DNA of 64,000 nucleotides. Source: Actinoallomurus liliacearum (lineage in GTDB: Bacteria; Actinomycetota; Actinomycetes; Streptosporangiales; Streptosporangiaceae). The DNA is taken from the NCBI RefSeq assembly GCF_039542035.1, contig NZ_BAABHJ010000027.1, forward strand, positions 1-64,000, given 5' to 3'. The translations under genes were made by a program, and so were the position numbers. Shown here in pieces: positions 51,896 through 60,034 of the stretch (positions are counted from its first letter, which is position 1; the number at the start of each line of letters is the position of its first letter). Under the pieces are notes generated by a model that made no database searches, had not been told where the DNA came from, and saw only the letters and a list, made by a program, of their open reading frames with translations.

Positions 51896-51995
51896 CTTCG
51901 GGCCACAGGCCGACGGCGAGAAGCGCCCGCCCCAGCCACACGAACGCCGGGGACGGCGGCACGCGGCCCCCGGGGTACGTCGGCGGTGGTGTGGG

Positions 51996-53144
51996 TCAGC
52001 GGGCGGGGAGGCCGAGGTGGCGGGCGATGAGCATCCGCTGGACCTCGGAGGTGCCCTCGCCGACCTCCAGGATCTTGGCGTCCCGGTAGAAGCGGCCGAC
52101 CGGGTACTCGTTCATGAAGCCGTAGCCGCCGAAGATCTGCGTCGCGTCGCGGGCGTTGTCCATGGCGGCGTTGGAGGCGACCAGCTTGGCGATCGCCGCC
52201 TCCTTCTTGAACGGTTCGCCGGCGAGCATCCGCGCCGCCGCCGCGTAGTAGGCGAGCCGCGCCGTGTGCGCCCGCGTCTCCATGTCCGCGACCTTGAACT
52301 GGATCGCCTGGTACTCCCCGATCGCGCGGCCGAACGCCATGCGTTCGCGCACGTACTTCAGGCACTCGTCCACGCAGCCCTGGGCGAGACCGACCGACAG
52401 CGCGGCGATGGCGATGCGGCCCTCGTCCAGGATCCGCAGGAACTGGGCGTAGCCCCGGCCGCGCTCGCCGACGAGGTTCTCCTCCGGGACGCGGACGTCG
52501 TCGAAGGACAGCTCCCGGGTGTCGGAGGCGGACCAGCCGACCTTGGAGTACTTCTTGCCGGCGGTGAACCCCGGCGTGCCCGACGGCACGATGATCGTGG
52601 AGATCTCGCCGTCGCCGGTCAGCGCCGCCACGGTGACCGCGGCGGTGACGTCGGTGCCCGCGTTCGTGATGAACGCCTTCGACCCGTTGATCACCCAGTG
52701 CCCGTCCTCGAGGCGCGCGGTGGTGCGCATGCCGCCGGGCACGTCGGTGCCGCCGCCGGGCTCGGTCAGCCCGAACGCCGCCAGCCGCTCCCCCGAGCAC
52801 AGCCGGGGCAGCCACTCGCGCTTCTGCTCCTCGGTGCCGAACCGGTGGATCGGCATCGCGCCGAGGGAGACGCCGGCCTCCAGCGTGATCGCGACGGAGG
52901 AGTCGACGCGGGCCAGCTCCTCCAGCGCGATGCACAGGGCGAAGTAGTCGCCGCCCATCCCGCCGTACTCCTCGGGGAAGGGCAGCCCGAACAGCCCCAT
53001 CTTCCCCATCCGGGCGACGATCTCGTACGGGAACGCCTCGCGCTCGTAGTAGTCGCCGATGACCGGCGCCACCTCGTCCCGGGCGAACGTCTCGACGGTA
53101 CGGCGCAGCGCCTCGTACTCCTCGTCGAGGGTGAATCCGATCAT
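51996..53144 (-). CDS. acdH: Acyl-CoA dehydrogenase (AcdH/FadE4 type)
   Basis: A 382-residue flavin acyl-CoA dehydrogenase, last gene of the short-chain acyl-CoA operon. Key parts are GLPFPEEYGGMGGDYFAL, the FAD and substrate loop FGLTEPGGGTDV, WVINGSKAFITN, and ATQIFGGYGFMNEYPVGRFY with RDAKILEVGEGTSEVQR, where the second Glu is the likely catalytic base for a short- or branched-chain enzyme. With HMG-CoA lyase and the biotin carboxylase pair it should oxidise isovaleryl-CoA or related branched acyl-CoAs during leucine catabolism. The start overlaps the hmgL stop as ATGA, with GGGAG upstream. Confidence 0.92.
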   Translation of the reverse strand: MIGFTLDEEYEALRRTVETFARDEVAPVIGDYYEREAFPYEIVARMGKMGLFGLPFPEEYGGMGGDYFALCIALEELARVDSSVAITLEAGVSLGAMPIHRFGTEEQKREWLPRLCSGERLAAFGLTEPGGGTDVPGGMRTTARLEDGHWVINGSKAFITNAGTDVTAAVTVAALTGDGEISTIIVPSGTPGFTAGKKYSKVGWSASDTRELSFDDVRVPEENLVGERGRGYAQFLRILDEGRIAIAALSVGLAQGCVDECLKYVRERMAFGRAIGEYQAIQFKVADMETRAHTARLAYYAAAARMLAGEPFKKEAAIAKLVASNAAMDNARDATQIFGGYGFMNEYPVGRFYRDAKILEVGEGTSEVQRMLIARHLGLPAR

Positions 53145-54073
53145 TGGTCGCTCCCTTGTTCTCGGGACAGGGCCTGGACGACGCGGGACGGGCTGGGGCG
53201 TCCGAGGCGTTCGGCCATCCAGAGGCTCGTCTCGGCGAGGCGGTGTACGTCGACACCGGTCTCGATGCCCAGGCCGTCGAGCATCCACACGAGGTCCTCG
53301 GTGGCCAGGTTCCCCGTCGCGCTCTTGGCGTACGGGCAGCCGCCCAGGCCGCCCGCCGAGGCGTCGACAATGGTGACGCCGCAGCGGAGCGCGGCCAGGG
53401 TGTTGGCGAGCGCCTGCCCGTAGGTGTCGTGGAAGTGCACGGCGAGCCGCCCGGCGTCCACGCCGGACTCCAGCAGCGCGCCGATGAGGGCGGTGACGTG
53501 CCCTGGAGTGGCCACGCCGATCGTGTCGCCCAGGGACAGCTCCGTGCAGCCGAGGTCGAGGAGGCGGGTGGCGACCGAGACGACCTGCTCGATCGGCACG
53601 TCGCCCTCCCACGGGTCGCCGAAGCACATCGAGACGTACGCGCGCACGTCCAGGCCGCCCGCGCGGGCCCGCTCGACGACGGGCGCGAACATCTCCACCG
53701 ACTCGTCGACCGTCCGGTTGAGGTTGCGCCGGGCGAACGTCTCGGTCGCGCTGCCGAAGATCGCGATCTCGGTGACGCCCGCGTCGAGGGCCCGGTCGAG
53801 GCCGCGCTCGTTGGGGACCAGCACCGGGTAGCGGACGCCCGCCGCGCGCTCCAGCCCGCCGAGCAGTTCGGCGGCGTCGGCGAGCTGCGGCACCCACTTC
53901 GGGTGCACGAAGCTCGTCGCCTCGATCACCCGCAGCCCGGCGCCGGCGAGGCGGGTGATGAACTCCCGCTTCACCTCGACCGGGACGACCGCCGATTCGT
54001 TCTGCAGGCCGTCGCGGGCTCCGACCTCGTAGACCGTGACCTTGGCGGGCAGCCCGTCGAGTGGCACGCGCAT
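53141..54073 (-). CDS. hmgL: Hydroxymethylglutaryl-CoA lyase
   Basis: A 310-residue HMG-CoA lyase, a metal-dependent TIM-barrel enzyme splitting HMG-CoA to acetyl-CoA and acetoacetate, the last step of leucine breakdown. The signature VGARDGLQNESA at residue 17 carries the catalytic Arg and Asp, ATSFVHPKWVPQ follows, VHFHDTYGQAL holds the metal His pair, and GGLGGCPYAKSATGN holds the active-site Cys. It ends in an ATGA overlap with acdH and lies four bases after accA1. The order accD1-accA1-hmgL-acdH is the same as in Streptomyces coelicolor and S. avermitilis. Confidence 0.94.
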   Translation of the reverse strand: MRVPLDGLPAKVTVYEVGARDGLQNESAVVPVEVKREFITRLAGAGLRVIEATSFVHPKWVPQLADAAELLGGLERAAGVRYPVLVPNERGLDRALDAGVTEIAIFGSATETFARRNLNRTVDESVEMFAPVVERARAGGLDVRAYVSMCFGDPWEGDVPIEQVVSVATRLLDLGCTELSLGDTIGVATPGHVTALIGALLESGVDAGRLAVHFHDTYGQALANTLAALRCGVTIVDASAGGLGGCPYAKSATGNLATEDLVWMLDGLGIETGVDVHRLAETSLWMAERLGRPSPSRVVQALSREQGSDQ

Positions 54074-54076
54074 CGT

Positions 54077-56062
54077 TCAGTCTCCCTTCGGGGTGACGAC
54101 GGCGAGGACCTCGTCCAGGGCGACCTGCGCGCCGGGCTGGACGGTCAGCTCGCCTACCACGCCGTCGACCGGCGCGGTGACGGTGTGCTCCATCTTCATC
54201 GCCTCGACGATCACCAGCGGCTGGCCGGCGACGACCTCGTCCCCGTCGGCCGCCTTGACGGCCGCGACCGTGCCCGGCATGGGGCTGCGCACGGCGCCGG
54301 CCGCGGCGGTGGTCTCGGCGGTCCGCGCGGCGAGCGGCTCGGTCTCCTTCAGCGACCAGACCCGCCCGTCCCGGCCGAGCCAGCACACGTCTCCGTCGCG
54401 GACGCACGTGAAGCGCGTACGGTCCCCGGCGTGGTCGACCAGCAGGTGCGCGCCGTCGCGGCGGGCCGCGACCCGTACCGGATCGCCGCCGTCGACCGAG
54501 ACCTGCGCGTCGGCGGCGCGGCCGCGGATCCGCACCTCGCGGCCGGCGATCCGCCAGGTCGTCCAGGCGGGCTCGCCGAGCCGCCAGCCGTCCAGGACGT
54601 CCCACGGGCCGGGGGCGGGCACCTCCAGCGCGAGCATCCGCTCCAGCGCGGCCGCGGCCAGGACGTCCCCGGGGATCTCGCCGTCCGCCGGGTCGGCGGG
54701 GCGGCGCTCCACCAGGCCGGTGTCGAGCCGGCCCGCGGCCACGTCCGGATCGGCCAGCAGCGAGCGCAGGAACGCGATGTTCGTCCCGACGCCCAGCAGC
54801 GTGTACGAGGCCAGTGCCCGGTCGAGCCGGCGCAGCGCGCTCGCGCGGTCCGGCCCCCGGGCGATCACCTTGGCGAGCATCGGGTCGTACGAGCCGCCGA
54901 CGACCGCGCCCTCGTCCAACCCGGAGTCGACCCGCACGTCGAGACCGTACGGCTCGTCGAGCAGCAGCACCCGGCCGCCGGTGGGCAGGAAGCCACGCGC
55001 GGGGTCCTCGGCGTACACCCGCGCCTCGACCGCGTGCCCGTCGAACGCCACGGCGTCCTGCCCGAATGGCAGCGGCTCGCCCGCCGCGACCCGCAACTGC
55101 AGTTCCACCAGGTCCAGGCCCGGCCGGCCGTCGATCGCGACCGCGCCCTCGGTCACCGGGTGCTCGACCTGCAGCCGGGTGTTCATCTCCATGAAGAAGT
55201 ACTCGTCGGGGCGGTCGGCGGAGACGATGTACTCGACCGTGCCCGCGCCGACGTAGCCGACGGAGCGGGCGGCGGCGACGGCGCTGGCGCCCATCGCGGC
55301 CCGGATCCGCTCGCCGTCCGGGCCGGCGAGCAGCGGGGACGGCGCCTCCTCGACGATCTTCTGGTGGCGGCGCTGGAGGCTGCACTCGCGCTCGCCGAGG
55401 TGGACGGCGTTCCCGTGCGCGTCGGCGAACACCTGGATCTCGATGTGCCGGGGCTGGTCGATGTAACGCTCGACGAGGAGCGTGTCGTCGCCGAACGCCC
55501 CGCGCGCCTCCCGCCGGGCCGCCGCGATCGCGTCCCGCAGCGCGGCCGGGTCCTCGACCCGGCGCATGCCCTTGCCGCCGCCGCCAGCCGACGGTTTGAG
55601 CAGCACCGCCGCGCCGGAGTTCAACCCGACCTCCATCGCGGCCTCGGCCAGTTCCTCGTCGGTCAGCCCGGCCTCGTCGCGGCCCGGGACGACGGGGACC
55701 CCGGCGGCGGCGACCGTGCGCTTGGCCCGGATCTTGTCGCCCATCGCGGTGATCGCGTCCGGCGGCGGGCCGACGAAGACGATCCCGTGGTCGGAGCACG
55801 CGCGGGCGAGGTCGGGGTTCTCGGCCAAGAACCCGTAGCCGGGGTGAACGGCCTCGGCGCCCGTCCGCACGGCCGCCCCGACGACCTCCTCGACGTCGAG
55901 GTAGCTGCTCACACGTACGGCGGCGTCGGCCTCCCGTACGTGCCGGGCGTCCGCGTCCGCGTCGGTGTAGGTCACCACGGACCGGACGTCGAGCCGCCGC
56001 AGCGTACGGATGATCCGGCAGGCGATCTCGCCGCGGTTGGCGATCAGGACGGAGTTGAACAT
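54077..56062 (-). CDS. accA1: Acyl-CoA carboxylase alpha subunit (biotin carboxylase plus biotin carrier)
   Basis: A 661-residue alpha subunit. Residues 1-445 are biotin carboxylase: FNSVLIANRGEIACRIIRTL, the ATP-grasp loop LLKPSAGGGGKGMRRV, RHIEIQVFADAHGNAVHL, and EMNTRLQVEHPVTE. A linker domain follows, and the C-terminal carrier has EAMKMEH, where the Lys is biotinylated. Paired with the downstream-oriented accD1 product it should carboxylate 3-methylcrotonyl-CoA; in actinomycetes such complexes can also accept acetyl- or propionyl-CoA. The gene begins 2 bases after the accD1 stop. Two other frames across this gene are open over great length owing to GC bias only. Confidence 0.94.
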   Translation of the reverse strand: MFNSVLIANRGEIACRIIRTLRRLDVRSVVTYTDADADARHVREADAAVRVSSYLDVEEVVGAAVRTGAEAVHPGYGFLAENPDLARACSDHGIVFVGPPPDAITAMGDKIRAKRTVAAAGVPVVPGRDEAGLTDEELAEAAMEVGLNSGAAVLLKPSAGGGGKGMRRVEDPAALRDAIAAARREARGAFGDDTLLVERYIDQPRHIEIQVFADAHGNAVHLGERECSLQRRHQKIVEEAPSPLLAGPDGERIRAAMGASAVAAARSVGYVGAGTVEYIVSADRPDEYFFMEMNTRLQVEHPVTEGAVAIDGRPGLDLVELQLRVAAGEPLPFGQDAVAFDGHAVEARVYAEDPARGFLPTGGRVLLLDEPYGLDVRVDSGLDEGAVVGGSYDPMLAKVIARGPDRASALRRLDRALASYTLLGVGTNIAFLRSLLADPDVAAGRLDTGLVERRPADPADGEIPGDVLAAAALERMLALEVPAPGPWDVLDGWRLGEPAWTTWRIAGREVRIRGRAADAQVSVDGGDPVRVAARRDGAHLLVDHAGDRTRFTCVRDGDVCWLGRDGRVWSLKETEPLAARTAETTAAAGAVRSPMPGTVAAVKAADGDEVVAGQPLVIVEAMKMEHTVTAPVDGVVGELTVQPGAQVALDEVLAVVTPKGD

Positions 56063-56064
56063 GG

Positions 56065-57672
56065 TCACATCCGGAAGATGCCGTAGCCGACGGGTTCGAG
56101 TGGAGCGTTCGCGCAGGCGGCGAGGGCCAGGCCGAGCACCCGGCGGGTGTCGAGGGGGTCGATCACACCGTCGTCCCAGAGGCGCGCCGTCGAGTAGTAC
56201 GGGCTGCCCTGCCGCTCGTACTGTTCCCGGATCGGCTTCTTGAACTCCTCTTCCTCCGCGGCCGGCCACTCATCGCCGAGCTGGTCGCGGCGCACGGTGG
56301 CCAGCACCGACGCGGCCTGCTCGCCGCCCATCACGGAGATCCGGGCGTTCGGCCACATCCACAGGAAGCGCGGCGAGTAGGCCCGGCCGCACATCGCGTA
56401 GTTGCCCGCGCCGAACGACCCGCCGATGATCACGGTGAGCTTCGGCACCCGCGCGCACGCGACGGCGGTGACCATCTTGGCCCCGTGCTTGGCGATGCCC
56501 CCGGCCTCGTACTCCCGGCCGACCATGAAGCCGGTGATGTTCTGCAGGAACACCAGCGGGATCGAGCGCCGGTCGCACAGCTCGATGAAGTGCGCGCCCT
56601 TCAGCGCCGACTCACTGAACAGGATGCCGTTGTTGGCCACGATCCCGACGGGCTGCCCGTGGATGTGCGCGAACCCGGTGACGAGCGTCGTCCCGTACCG
56701 CTCCTTGAACTCGTGGAACCGGCTGCCGTCGACGATCCGCGCGATGACCTCGCGCACGTCGTACGGCGTCCGGGAGTCGGGCGGGACGATGCCGCGCAGC
56801 TCCCCGGGGTCGAAGGCGGGCTCCTCGGCCGGGATCGTCGGCCACGGCGCGGGGCCCGGCGGCTCCAGCGTCGAGACGATCGACCGGACGATGCGCAGCG
56901 CGTGCGCGTCGTCGTCGGCGAGGTGGTCGACGACGCCCGAGACGCGCGAGTGCACGTCTCCGCCGCCCAGGTCCTCGGCGCTGACGACCTCCCCGGTCGC
57001 GGCCTTCACCAGCGGTGGGCCGCCGAGGAAGATCGTGCCCTGCTCTCGGACGATGACGGTCTCGTCGCTCATCGCCGGGACGTACGCGCCGCCGGCCGTG
57101 CACGACCCGAGCACCGCGGCGATCTGCGGGATGCCCTGCTGGGACATCGTCGCCTGGTTGTAGAAGATCCGGCCGAAGTGCTCCCGGTCGGGGAAGACCT
57201 CGTCCTGTTTGGGCAGGAACGCTCCCCCGGAGTCGACGAGGTAGACGCACGGCAGCCGGTTGTGCAGCGCGACCTCCTGGCCGCGCAGGTGCTTCTTCAC
57301 CGTCATCGGGTAGTACGTGCCGCCCTTGACGGTCGCGTCGTTGGCGATGATCACGCACTCGCGCCCCGACACCCGCCCGACGCCGGCGATGACGCCCGCG
57401 GCCGGGGCCTCGTCGTCGTACATGCCCGTGGCCGCCAGCGGGGACAGCTCCAGGAAGGGCGAACCCGGATCGAGCAGCGCGTCCACCCGGTCCCGTGGGA
57501 GCAGCTTGCCCCGCGCGACATGCCGCTTGCGGGCGCGCTCGGAGCCGCCCTGGGCCGCGCGGGCCAGGCGCTCGCGCAGCTCGGTGGCGAGCGCGAGGTT
57601 CTCCTCGGCGTTGCGCTCGAACGCCGCACCGCGCACGTCGACGCGGCTCACCAGCCGCGGAGCTTCCGACAC
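56065..57672 (-). CDS. accD1: Acyl-CoA carboxylase beta subunit (methylcrotonyl-CoA carboxyltransferase)
   Basis: A 535-residue carboxyltransferase, first gene of the operon. Two crotonase-like halves are visible: GGTYYPMTVKKHLRGQEVAL with VYLVDSGGAFLPKQDEVFPD in the N-half, and GIVANNGILFSESALKGAHF, LVFLQNITGFMVGREYEAGG, IAKHGAKMVTAVACARVPK in the C-half. These motifs are those of methylcrotonyl-CoA carboxylase (LiuB) rather than propionyl-CoA carboxylase. The start is a GTG preceded by AGGAGGG. The two AccR-type operators begin 11 bases upstream, so a repressor there would cover the promoter. Confidence 0.94.
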   Translation of the reverse strand: MSEAPRLVSRVDVRGAAFERNAEENLALATELRERLARAAQGGSERARKRHVARGKLLPRDRVDALLDPGSPFLELSPLAATGMYDDEAPAAGVIAGVGRVSGRECVIIANDATVKGGTYYPMTVKKHLRGQEVALHNRLPCVYLVDSGGAFLPKQDEVFPDREHFGRIFYNQATMSQQGIPQIAAVLGSCTAGGAYVPAMSDETVIVREQGTIFLGGPPLVKAATGEVVSAEDLGGGDVHSRVSGVVDHLADDDAHALRIVRSIVSTLEPPGPAPWPTIPAEEPAFDPGELRGIVPPDSRTPYDVREVIARIVDGSRFHEFKERYGTTLVTGFAHIHGQPVGIVANNGILFSESALKGAHFIELCDRRSIPLVFLQNITGFMVGREYEAGGIAKHGAKMVTAVACARVPKLTVIIGGSFGAGNYAMCGRAYSPRFLWMWPNARISVMGGEQAASVLATVRRDQLGDEWPAAEEEEFKKPIREQYERQGSPYYSTARLWDDGVIDPLDTRRVLGLALAACANAPLEPVGYGIFRM

Positions 57673-57682
57673 AGGCCCTCCT

Positions 57683-57698
57683 GTTAACGATCGTTAAC
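57683..57698. promoter_or_regulatory. AccR-type operator 1
   Basis: GTTAACGATCGTTAAC is a perfect 16-bp palindrome fitting GTTAA-N6-TTAAC, the site I recall for AccR of Streptomyces avermitilis, which represses the homologous operon. It lies next to the accD1 ribosome site. Confidence 0.85.
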
Positions 57699-57707
57699 AA
57701 GTCCGAT

Positions 57708-57723
57708 GTTAATCAACGTTAAC
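57708..57723. promoter_or_regulatory. AccR-type operator 2
   Basis: GTTAATCAACGTTAAC has the same GTTAA-N6-TTAAC arms with an asymmetric centre. It is centred 25 bp from operator 1, so dimers would sit near the same face of the helix. It covers the -35 region of accR. Confidence 0.85.
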
Positions 57724-57733
57724 AGGCGTCGTC

Positions 57734-57745
57734 TAGACTCGTGGC
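57734..57745 (+). promoter_or_regulatory. accR -10 box with leaderless start
   Basis: TAGACT (57734-57739) is a good -10 hexamer six bases before the accR ATG at 57746. No ribosome site lies between, so accR mRNA is probably leaderless. The -35 position is covered by operator 2, which would give autoregulation. Confidence 0.55.
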
Positions 57746-58327
57746 ATGGCAGAGGTCAGCGCTCCCCCGACCCGCCGACTGGAGATACTTTCCGCGGCGG
57801 CGGAGCTGTTCGCCCGGCGCGGCTACCACGGCGTGTCCATCGGCGACCTCGGCCGCGCGGTCGGCCTCACCGGCCCGGCGCTGTACCGGCACTTCCGCGG
57901 CAAGGAGGCCCTCCTCGTCGAGATGCTCGTCGACATCAGCGAGCGCCTGCTGACCGAGGGCCGCCGACGCGTCGCCGCCGCCGACACCCCAGACGTGGCC
58001 CTGGACGCCCTGCTTCGCTGGCACATCGACTTCGCCCTGGACAACCCGGCCCTGATCACCGTCCACGTCCGCGAACTGGGCAACGTGCCGCAGCCGGAAC
58101 GCCGCGAGATCCGCCGCCTGCAACGCGCCTACGCCGAGGAATGGGTCCGAGTGCTCCTCCTGATGCACCCGACCGCCGCCGAGGACCGCGCCCGCGCCGC
58201 CGCCCACGCGATGTTCGGCCTCCTCAACTCCACCCCGCACAGCACCGGCGAGCTGAACCGCGACACGATGGCCGCCCTCCTCCACGCCATGGCCACCGAC
58301 GCCCTTACTGGCGCCTTCCGCGCCTAG
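57746..58327 (+). CDS. accR: TetR-family repressor, AccR-like
   Basis: A 193-residue TetR protein. Residues about 10-60 form the DNA-binding domain: RRLEILSAAAELFARRGYHG, VSIGDLGRAVGLTGPALYRH, FRGKEALLVEML. The C-terminal helical part carries IDFALDNPALITVHVRELGN, typical of this subfamily. It diverges from accD1 across two GTTAA-N6-TTAAC sites, exactly the layout of AccR in Streptomyces, which senses acyl-CoAs and represses the operon. The symbol rests on layout, operator and family; no sequence comparison was run. Confidence 0.85.
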   Translation: MAEVSAPPTRRLEILSAAAELFARRGYHGVSIGDLGRAVGLTGPALYRHFRGKEALLVEMLVDISERLLTEGRRRVAAADTPDVALDALLRWHIDFALDNPALITVHVRELGNVPQPERREIRRLQRAYAEEWVRVLLLMHPTAAEDRARAAAHAMFGLLNSTPHSTGELNRDTMAALLHAMATDALTGAFRA

Positions 58328-58403
58328 GCGGTCTCCTCCTCAACGACAACGACCTCGACACACTGTTCACCGTTAGATCCACTCCATGACGACTTTCGCC
58401 AGC

Positions 58404-59204
58404 TCAAACCCGCCATTCTTCAGCCACCGCCTTTATCAACGCGAGCGAAGCCTCTGGCGACAACGCCAGTTCTCGAATATCCTCCCAGATTCGTCCGATC
58501 TGGGCCACCTGGTCAGGTCGCTCGATGACCTGCCCTCTAAGGGCGGTGTCCAAGTTTGCGAGTTCCATCCCGTCCAGCTTCGCGATCATGAACGGGCAAC
58601 CGGCGTAGTACTCGGTACCGGCGGGCACTACCTTGACGACGATGTTCCATCGCTGCGCCATAGCATGAAGATGCACTAATTGCTCACAAAGCACCTCCTT
58701 ACCGCCGACCGGGCGCCGAAGTACGTACTCGTCAATAATGAAAATACACATCGGCGGGTTCTCATCGTTCAATATCGCCTGCCTCTCAATCCTACGGCGC
58801 ACGATTTCGTCGACATCGATCCCTGAGTGCCGATTGTGCTGGATGACAGCGCGGGCGTAGTCCGGCGTCTGGAGCAGTCCAGGGATCACAGCGAACTCAT
58901 AGTTCTGGATCATGTTGGCGTGCGCCTCGGCAGACAACCATCTGTCGGTCCACACCGTAGGGATCTCGCGCGCCACCCACTTCTCGAAGTAACGGGCGAG
59001 GTAGCCATTGGTCCGCAGTGCCTCGTCACAGCGGTTCACGTCGTCGAGGTGAGGGGTGCGGCGGCCGTTCATCCACTGGCTGACGGTCGAGGGGGCGACG
59101 TGCAGGATCTCGGCGAATTGCTTGCCGGTCAGACCGGCCGCCTCGCAGGCGTAGGCCAGCTCTCTACCCCACGCGTCGAGCGCTGTCTCTCGTTTCGGTG
59201 CCAT
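58404..59204 (-). CDS. XRE-family regulator with DUF5753 domain
   Basis: A 266-residue protein of the type abundant in streptomycetes and relatives. The N-terminal helix-turn-helix is LAYACEAAGLTGKQFAEILH, VAPSTVSQWMNGRRTP (residues about 15-60). The DUF5753 domain begins WLSAEAHANMIQNYEFAVIP, GLLQTPDYARAVI. The ATG at 59204 is chosen because the longer frame adds non-family residues. It contains a TTA codon (58677-58679), so translation may depend on bldA. Such proteins normally pair with a small DUF397 protein; here two unrelated small genes lie divergently. A perfect palindrome sits seven bases before its start. Confidence 0.9.
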   Translation of the reverse strand: MAPKRETALDAWGRELAYACEAAGLTGKQFAEILHVAPSTVSQWMNGRRTPHLDDVNRCDEALRTNGYLARYFEKWVAREIPTVWTDRWLSAEAHANMIQNYEFAVIPGLLQTPDYARAVIQHNRHSGIDVDEIVRRRIERQAILNDENPPMCIFIIDEYVLRRPVGGKEVLCEQLVHLHAMAQRWNIVVKVVPAGTEYYAGCPFMIAKLDGMELANLDTALRGQVIERPDQVAQIGRIWEDIRELALSPEASLALIKAVAEEWRV

Positions 59205-59210
59205 CGGGGG

Positions 59211-59228
59211 TTCACATCCTCGTGTGAA
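59211..59228. promoter_or_regulatory. Palindrome in front of the XRE gene
   Basis: TTCACA-TCCTCG-TGTGAA, with perfect 6-bp arms, lies in the leader of the XRE gene between its presumed promoter and start codon. It is probably an autoregulatory operator, or in RNA a hairpin that hides the weak ribosome site. Confidence 0.5.
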
Positions 59229-59333
59229 TGGCTTTCGGGACTTCACGCGCAAGCGACGGTGGGTTCGCACTTCTCAGCCTATCCCCTTGCGGCCACGCTG
59301 TGTAGCACCATCCTCACGCTAGGAGATCAGCCA

Positions 59334-59639
59334 ATGAGGCCGTACACGAGTGAAGAGATAAGCGCTTTCGCGAAGTGGCTCACGCAGGCCTGCCAGGAGG
59401 TCGGTCTGACCGCGGAGCAGTACGGGGCAAAGGTCCGAATCATCGCGCAAAGCCACTTCCTCACCGAAGAAGTGGAATGCCGCCCCGACGGCGACGGAAA
59501 CCTCCGGTGGTGGTGGTCCTGGGGTAAGCCGATCGCCGCCAGGAACGACTCGGCGCGCGTTCTCACCCCGGACGAGGTCGACGACCTCGTCGACGTCATC
59601 CGCCAGGTCGTCACGCTCCCGATCCGGCGGCGGCCGTGA
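59334..59639 (+). CDS. Small hypothetical protein divergent from the XRE regulator
   Basis: A 101-residue soluble protein of unknown function. The ATG at 59334 is eight bases after AGGAG. It has an N-terminal helix (TSEEISAFAKWLTQACQEVG), a central stretch with several Trp (LRWWWSWGKPI), and a C-terminal acidic helix (LTPDEVDDLVDVIRQVVTLP). The W-rich core flanked by charged residues resembles uncharacterised proteins beside DUF5753 regulators. It overlaps the next gene as GTGA, so the pair is co-translated. A role as partner or antagonist of the XRE protein would be inference. Confidence 0.7.
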   Translation: MRPYTSEEISAFAKWLTQACQEVGLTAEQYGAKVRIIAQSHFLTEEVECRPDGDGNLRWWWSWGKPIAARNDSARVLTPDEVDDLVDVIRQVVTLPIRRRP

Positions 59640-59827
59640 CGGAGGCACCGGAGATCACCGACCCCATCGCGCGGGCGACGCTCGAGTCGGTCCGGGCGTT
59701 GAACGCCGCGATCGACCGGCTCGGGCTGCCCGCCGTGACGGCGGCGTGCGAGCTTACGCAACTCGACCGCCTCGTCCGCAAATATCCGGAGGCCGCCCGT
59801 AAAAGCCTTCAGATGTACGAGCGTTAG
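59636..59827 (+). CDS. Small hypothetical protein, 63 residues
   Basis: Starts with a GTG overlapping the previous stop. It is helical (IARATLESVRALNAAIDRLG, LDRLVRKYPEAARKSLQMYE) with no Cys, no signal and no membrane segment. A second, damaged copy of the same sequence lies 3 kb to the right at 62850-63091, sharing ATLES, LTxLDRLV and YPEA. I do not recognise a family. Confidence 0.65.
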   Translation: MTEAPEITDPIARATLESVRALNAAIDRLGLPAVTAACELTQLDRLVRKYPEAARKSLQMYER

Positions 59828-60034
59828 AAGCGTTCCGAACGCGAAGGCAGGACAGCTTCCGGATTGAGGCCGCGGTCGAGGCGGGTTCGTTGGTGGAACC
59901 AGCGGGCCTGGGAATTGGTGGCGTCGTCGTCGGATCTGCAAGCGCAGGGAGTTGCCCGCGCTCCTCTCTCCCGCCGCACGGCCCAGGTCGATCCCGGGAG
60001 TACTCCCGAGATCGACGTCAGGGCGTTTCGGCCG

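Noticed and set aside
51996..55799. 1267-codon reading frame joining acdH to sequence inside accA1
   Set aside because: Only the last 382 codons are real; the rest is out of frame with hmgL and accA1.
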